From Tanypteryx hageni (lineage: Eukaryota; Arthropoda; Insecta; Odonata; Petaluridae), in the NCBI GenBank assembly GCA_028673005.1, contig CM054116.1:25521840-25585839 (forward strand): a DNA stretch of 64,000 nt. Reading direction: 5' to 3'. Positions 59,707 to 64,000 of the stretch are shown here, piece after piece (the stretch's first letter is position 1; each line of letters begins with the position of its first letter). The translations under genes were made by a program, and so were the position numbers. Below the pieces are notes generated by a model that was not told the origin of the DNA, did not search any database, and saw nothing but the letters and a program-made list of their open reading frames with translations.

Positions 59707-60330
59707 TTTATATGCTTTAGTATATACAGGGTGTTCCTAAATTATACCGACAAAATGATGGGGGTTGTAGGGCGGCATGCCCGATGTGCGAAACACTCGG
59801 CTCCTGTGTCGGGAGCAGTTTCCTGTTCGAACTACAAGGTGAGAAATATCGTACCTAAGCGCCCGGTGTTAAGGCACTCTCTGTGATTTGCACGCCAACT
59901 GTGATGTGCTTCCTCGGTGCACGGCGAAATGTCTTGCTCACTCTGTTTACTTAGTATTGCTTGCAGGCACGTGTGTACGGAAATTCGGGACGTAACAGGA
60001 TGTTTTATTACCGTGCTTAGTACGGGACAAGATTCATTAAAGGAGGTGCTTGAACTGGTGGCCCCAACCTGCAAACACAACATGCATCATCTGAACAATG
60101 ATTGCCTAGTTCGTTCGAAAATTCCCGCCGTGTTGCGGATTGAATCACATGCAACCTGGATACGAGGGAAAAGGTCCGCCACTTGACCGACTGCATTTTC
60201 ATACACGAGGCTTTTGATGTGACCCCAAATAAAAACATCCAGAGGATTGAGATCCGGGGAGCGAGCTGCCTAATGGACGGGTTGCCTTAACACCGGGTGC
60301 TTAGGTACGAGATTTCTCACCTCGTTCGTT
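59707..60330. mobile_element. Mariner-superfamily relic with internal inverted repeat
   Basis: TACAGGGTGTTCCTAAATTA at 59707-59726 is the kind of terminal repeat found on many insect mariner-type elements. Further in, 40 bases at 59837-59876 (AGGTGAGAAATATCGTACC and on) reappear inverted at 60283-60322 with only two mismatches. Between the arms lies the decayed C-terminal part of a minus-strand transposase. The right outer terminus was not found, and the sequence passes straight into the Tc1-like reading frame, so one element was probably inserted into or joined to the other. Confidence 0.6.
60037..60300 (-). pseudogene. Mariner-type transposase, C-terminal relic
   Basis: The minus-strand frame reads AARSPDLNPLDVFIWGHIKS, then LVYENAVGQVADLFPRI and IRNTAGIFERTRQSLFR. 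This is the familiar end of an insect DDE/D transposase of the Tc1/mariner superfamily, and SPDLNPLD holds the third catalytic position, here Asp. Three lesions are visible. A TAG at 60270-60272 stands where tryptophan is expected before the AARSPD block, and a TGA at 60087-60089 stands where arginine is expected. One base is missing near 60060, after which the frame would run to the usual Leu-Leu-stop end (60037-60039). The first two catalytic residues and the DNA-binding part are missing, so it is dead. Confidence 0.8.
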
Positions 60331-60345
60331 CGGTGTGCACCGAAA

Positions 60346-61390
60346 TTGCGTGTCAAACGTAGCAACGACGGGGACCGTGATCTAAAAAATAAACCGCGAA
60401 CGGGCCGACCCAGACGCACGACTGAAGATCAAGATTTGGCAATTCGGCAGCATGTAGCAGAGCATCCTCTCACAAGGCGTGGATTGGCCTCGGCGCAACG
60501 AGATTTCGGTTATGGATGCAGCTATTGGACCTATAGGGCTAGAGCGCTTGAGGCTGGACTGCGCCACCATAAGCCGTGCCGCAAGCCACAACTTACAGCA
60601 GGACATAAGACATCCCGCTTATTCTTTGCGGAAACATATGCGGAAATGGACCAGGCCTTCTGGGATCTCGTCATATTTGACGATGAAAAATCATTTCGGA
60701 GTGATGAGGATGGCAGGATACAATTATGGCGTCCCCGAGGAACAAGGTTTGCATCACAATTTTTTTTCTTATTTTCTTTTACTTCTCGCAAGATTTTGTG
60801 CTCTGCTGTAAATCTGTAAATATTATCAGCAGAAATTTTTTATATGAAAGAAAGTTTTCCTGAAATATGTTTTTTTCAGGTACGAGCCGCAAAATATGGT
60901 CCGCACTGAAAAGTCAGGGCACGTAAGTGTAGGTTTTTGGGGTGCGATGACTGCAGTTGGACCCGGTCCTTTGGTGAGAATCCCGCCTAGAATGACGGCA
61001 AGAATTTACAGTGATATTCTTCGCGAGCACCTCCTGCCATATGCGAATGAAATCGTCCCTGAAGGCGAGGAAGTCGTATTAACTCAGGACAATAGCCCGA
61101 TATATACGGCACGCATTACAAGGGATTTTTTAAATAATCGTCCCGAAATACGAGTTCTTCCCTGGCTTGCGCGTTCTCCAGATTTTAACCCGATTAAAAA
61201 TCTGTGGGGCATCGTTGTTCAGGAGTGGTCTGCAGAATACAAGCGCACTCCTGAATCTCTGGAAGAAAATATCAGGGAGATATGGACCTCTCTTGGGCGG
61301 CGTCCGGAAATATTCCGAAATCTAGTGGGGTCCATGGGACGGCGACTACGTAGCGCAATGGAAGTTCATGGAGACATCACAGAATATTAA
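60346..61390 (+). pseudogene. Tc1-like transposase in two exons, third catalytic acid lost
   Basis: Joining 60346-60746 to 60880-61390 gives about 303 residues. KNKPRTGRPRRTTEDQ is the linker between the two helix-turn-helix parts that bind transposon ends. VIFDDEKSF (about 109-117) holds the first catalytic Asp, VVLTQDNSP the second (about 204), and SPDFNPIKNLWG the third site, about residue 240. There the usual glutamate (NPIENLWG) is lysine, codon AAA at 61196-61198. With 35 residues between second and third sites, the spacing is one longer than classic Tc1 (DD34E). A G-to-A change from GAA explains the lysine, and the enzyme should be inactive in cutting. No ATG begins the frame; it is open back to 60274 and the first helix-turn-helix is missing, probably displaced by the adjacent mariner relic. 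No other stop or shift is seen in the joined frame. Confidence 0.85.
60747..60879 (+). other. GT-AG intron within the Tc1-like transposase
   Basis: 133 bases, AT-rich with stop codons in frame. They start GTTTGC after AACAAG and end TATGTTTTTTTCAG before GTACGAG. Removing them joins WRPRGTR to YEPQN in phase 2, exactly the sequence expected of an unbroken Tc1-like protein (WRPRGTRYEPQN). The exact repair of a conserved block and the canonical borders argue for a real spliceosomal intron rather than a random insertion. Confidence 0.8.
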
Positions 61391-63040
61391 ACTTATTAAC
61401 ATTACTGTGTATTTTATTTATCTAAATACCCGCTAGAAATGACATTTTCCTTATGCATAGGGGAGACCGGGGCTAGTTGTTACACTTTTCACTAATTATT
61501 TTTTTTCTCTTTTATACCTGAGATGAATTGACAAAAGGCTTTCCTTGCTATGTTATGATTTGGCTTTATAAATTATATTTTTTATGCGCTATTTGCGTAG
61601 TGCCTGATTCCAAATTCAAAAATCCGAGTGACAAATTAAAAAAAACATAATATCTTTATGAACCCTCGAGGGAGCGGATTTTTGGTATTAGTGAAAGCGT
61701 GGTAGCAAATTTGTTACAATGCCAAATTCTTCACATTCTTCCGAAATGCACTAATTTATGATATTAAGTAGTTATTACAGATAAAATACGCAATGGAAAT
61801 GCATTTTGCTTATAAAACAATTGAATTCTATTTAATGTATTTGTCGAAAATAAGAACTTCTCAAAGTTCTCTGGTAATGGTAAAAATTTGATTAAGTGAA
61901 ACATAATTTTAATAATGCAACAAAATATACTACAATTTTCGTCTATTATGTATTTCTAGTGCCAAAGTCGATTTAATGTTTGCTTCCAGTAAACTGGAAT
62001 ACTTATTCGAATAACAGATATTACTATATCTATTGTTATTAAAACTTACAATTTTCTGGCGTACCAAATCATCTTTTCGGTTTTCATTAAAAAATAACTC
62101 TAAAAATACAACCTCAATTCTATGAAATACGCGAAAATTTAAATTAAAAATTTTGTATTAACGCACGAGTCCACATCCTTTACTCCGTTGTCGGTTCAAG
62201 TCCCTAGCGATCACGGCAACGCAGCCAGTGTTAGTCCAGCGGAAATGGAAAGCCATATCCTTTGGTGAACCATTTCAGACGTGGAATATCCTCGAGGATT
62301 TGGGCTGAGTCGTAATCAGGTGTGGCATGAGCATTTTAAACACTTCCGTCTTTGGGTCTCAATTTCGAGACCTTTCCTCAGGGGCGATGCGCGGTCTCAA
62401 TTCAACCCCGGTAGCATGCAATTCTACGGCCATTTCTTGATTCCCCTCACTCGCTCGAACTTCCAAAACATATACCCCACACCACCCTTCCCCTCTCTCG
62501 CTGCGAATCACATAGTGCCAACATATATTTTAACTTCACTGTTTGGCCGTGAGCGACGCGACCGAGCTTGCCCACAGACTTTTACAAATGACTGTACATT
62601 CCCTAATTTAATCGGTAAAGTATGTTATACATACATTTACCTAACTTGTTGATAAATGTGCACATTAACCGGGAAATGTATAGGTATGCCGCAAAGATAA
62701 GAACATGCGCGGATTTCGGCCGCGCACGGAGGGGAAGTTCCCTCGGTCATCTTGACTTCCCTCACCCTACTACTAGCCCATCCTTCTCCTCCTTAGGTTA
62801 GTTCTCACTATTTACAGTTGCTGCCTAGACGAAGTTTTGCGTATAATTGGCAACAGTGTAATTAAAAAATGACCGAGACAGCGATAGCCCGTGCTGTAAG
62901 GAAGGACGAGAGGGGAGGGTGCCAAGCGGAGTGAGGGATTAGGCCACATCTACTGTAACACCAAAATGTTCTTGTGATCACGGTAGACCTATACACATTT
63001 ACGTGACTACGCACATTTACCGTGACACACACACACACTT
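61391..63040. other. Non-coding DNA with a possible MITE start
   Basis: AT-rich to about 62160. GGGGAGACCGGGGCTAG at about 61460 has the look of a terminal repeat, but no inverted partner was found. The patch at 62160-62580 is GC-balanced, with the small palindrome GGTCTCAATTTCGAGACC at about 62355 and a tRNA box-B-like word GGTTCAAGTCC at about 62190; it may be a worn SINE but lacks a clear box A. A (CA)n run precedes the next element. Confidence 0.4.
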
Positions 63041-63754
63041 ATAGTAGAAGGTGCTTGCATTCTGCAGCAAGCATTTCATCTCACCTTGAAAAAACATTAA
63101 TGTTTTAGAGATATTTCATCATGGGCTATATTTCTTTAATTCAAAAAATTTCTCCTCTGCAATGATTTTCGTTTTTCCTCATGGAACAATAATTGTGTAA
63201 AACAATCACTAATATATGCAATTTTAGGAATATACTTTTTCCACATTGGGTTAATAATGTCACACATTTCTGCCAAATTTTGAATTTGTAGAACATTTGG
63301 AAGAAAAATAAGATTTTCTAATTGTTTAAATTTAATTAAATTTTAACGGCCGCAATAACAATTTCATGGATACATTGAAATGTTTATTCGTTTATATAGA
63401 CTAAGCTCTAAATAAGTTAATATTGTCAGCTCCCTAACTCGCCCCGTAGTATCTAAACATTTATCTATTTGTTTAAACTTTAAGAATTTTTAACTGCCAA
63501 ACAAATTAAAATATCAAATTTTATATAATCCCTATTTCGTTTTTTTTAATTTTACCTATTAAAAAATGTCAGATACGTAGCACATCCGGTAATACCTAAA
63601 CCGTGAAAATTTATTTAAACAATTTCGAATTTTTAGCGGCAGCATTCTAAAACTTTTCAAGTTTTTCGTTTTTTCTAGTCGGGTTTGCATAATTCTAGTG
63701 TCATAAAAAAATTCGAATATTCAGCTCTTCTGGAAGTGCCAAAACAATAGTATC

Positions 63755-63821
<67 letters not shown>

Positions 63822-63874
63822 TATAACATATATATACATGTTCCTCCTCTGTAAGAAGTCTATATATATATATA
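63041..63874 (-). mobile_element. Helitron-like non-autonomous element, copy C
   Basis: Same family and orientation as copy A. The 3' end at the left reads, on the minus strand, GCAAGCACCTTCTACTAT, so the terminal CTAG has become CTAT. The hairpin is enlarged by three bases (63052-63073). The body follows copy A module by module. Near the 5' side it holds about 65 bases of (TA)n (about 63757-63820), then CTCCTCTGTAAGAAG and a further short AT run; the exact 5' edge is uncertain. The remaining bases to 64000 show nothing. Confidence 0.6.
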
Positions 63875-64000
63875 TGTGTCTTGTACTGTTGTATTCAAAT
63901 GCTACGCAAACTAATCGCCTCCATAACAGATGTAGTGCAGACGAATGAATGTATTGTACGTAGAAATAATATGTAAAATACTACACGGATTTTTTACGCA

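Noticed and set aside
62160..62400. Second SINE or tRNA-like gene
   Set aside because: GGTTCAAGTCC resembles box B, but no box A lies at a suitable distance and no arms pair.

Overview
The window looks like a gene-poor stretch of a large, AT-rich arthropod genome, most likely an insect. The one firmly identifiable host gene is the last coding exon of a retinal homeobox (Rx/Rax) gene, on the minus strand at 861-1466. It opens inside the homeodomain at a clean splice acceptor, keeps motifs I recall from insect Rx proteins, and ends with an OAR domain. I found no other Rx exon, so the rest of the window is either the large upstream intron of Rx or intergenic DNA. A second likely host exon at 8821-9270 (+) has an acceptor, about 150 open codons and a poly(A) signal just after its stop, but I do not recognise the protein.

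The rest is non-coding DNA of three kinds. (1) AT-rich sequence with no visible genes. (2) Many polypurine and polypyrimidine tracts, often a CT-rich block next to a GA-rich one. They include a roughly 1.7 kb CT/TTCCTTATC array (33.3-35.06 kb), a G-run array (41.9-42.2 kb) and a 21-bp minisatellite (25.7-25.9 kb). These tracts create most of the long open frames in the window, including one of 770 codons. (3) A few moderately GC-rich, less repetitive islands, near 12.3-13.3, 19.2-19.8 and 31.2 kb, plus a TAAT-rich patch at 52.6 kb. They could be regulatory DNA.

Mobile elements are well represented, mostly on the right. They are a tRNA-derived SINE (4.6 kb), a hAT-type MITE with a perfect 8-bp target duplication (9.75 kb), a Tigger/pogo-like element with TA duplications (10.7 kb) and a LINE-like 3' tail (40.5 kb). 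Further right are a Helitron-like family ending in hairpin plus CTAG (50.4, 55.4 and 63.0 kb, with an inverted truncated copy at 54.9 kb) and an 890-bp TIR element (53.7 kb). After these come a reverse-transcriptase relic (57.0 kb), a piggyBac element with a decayed transposase C-terminus (57.5-58.9 kb), a mariner-superfamily relic (59.7-60.3 kb) and a Tc1-like transposase split by a GT-AG intron (60.3-61.4 kb). The last carries lysine where the third catalytic acid should be. From 50 kb onward the DNA is a nest of dead or non-autonomous transposons.

I found no rRNA, intact tRNA, CRISPR array or operon. The most unusual items are a 60-bp perfect palindrome with no spacer (37193-37252), the inverted and partly tandem Helitron-like cluster, the intron-containing Tc1-like transposase, and the unrecognised exon at 8.8 kb.
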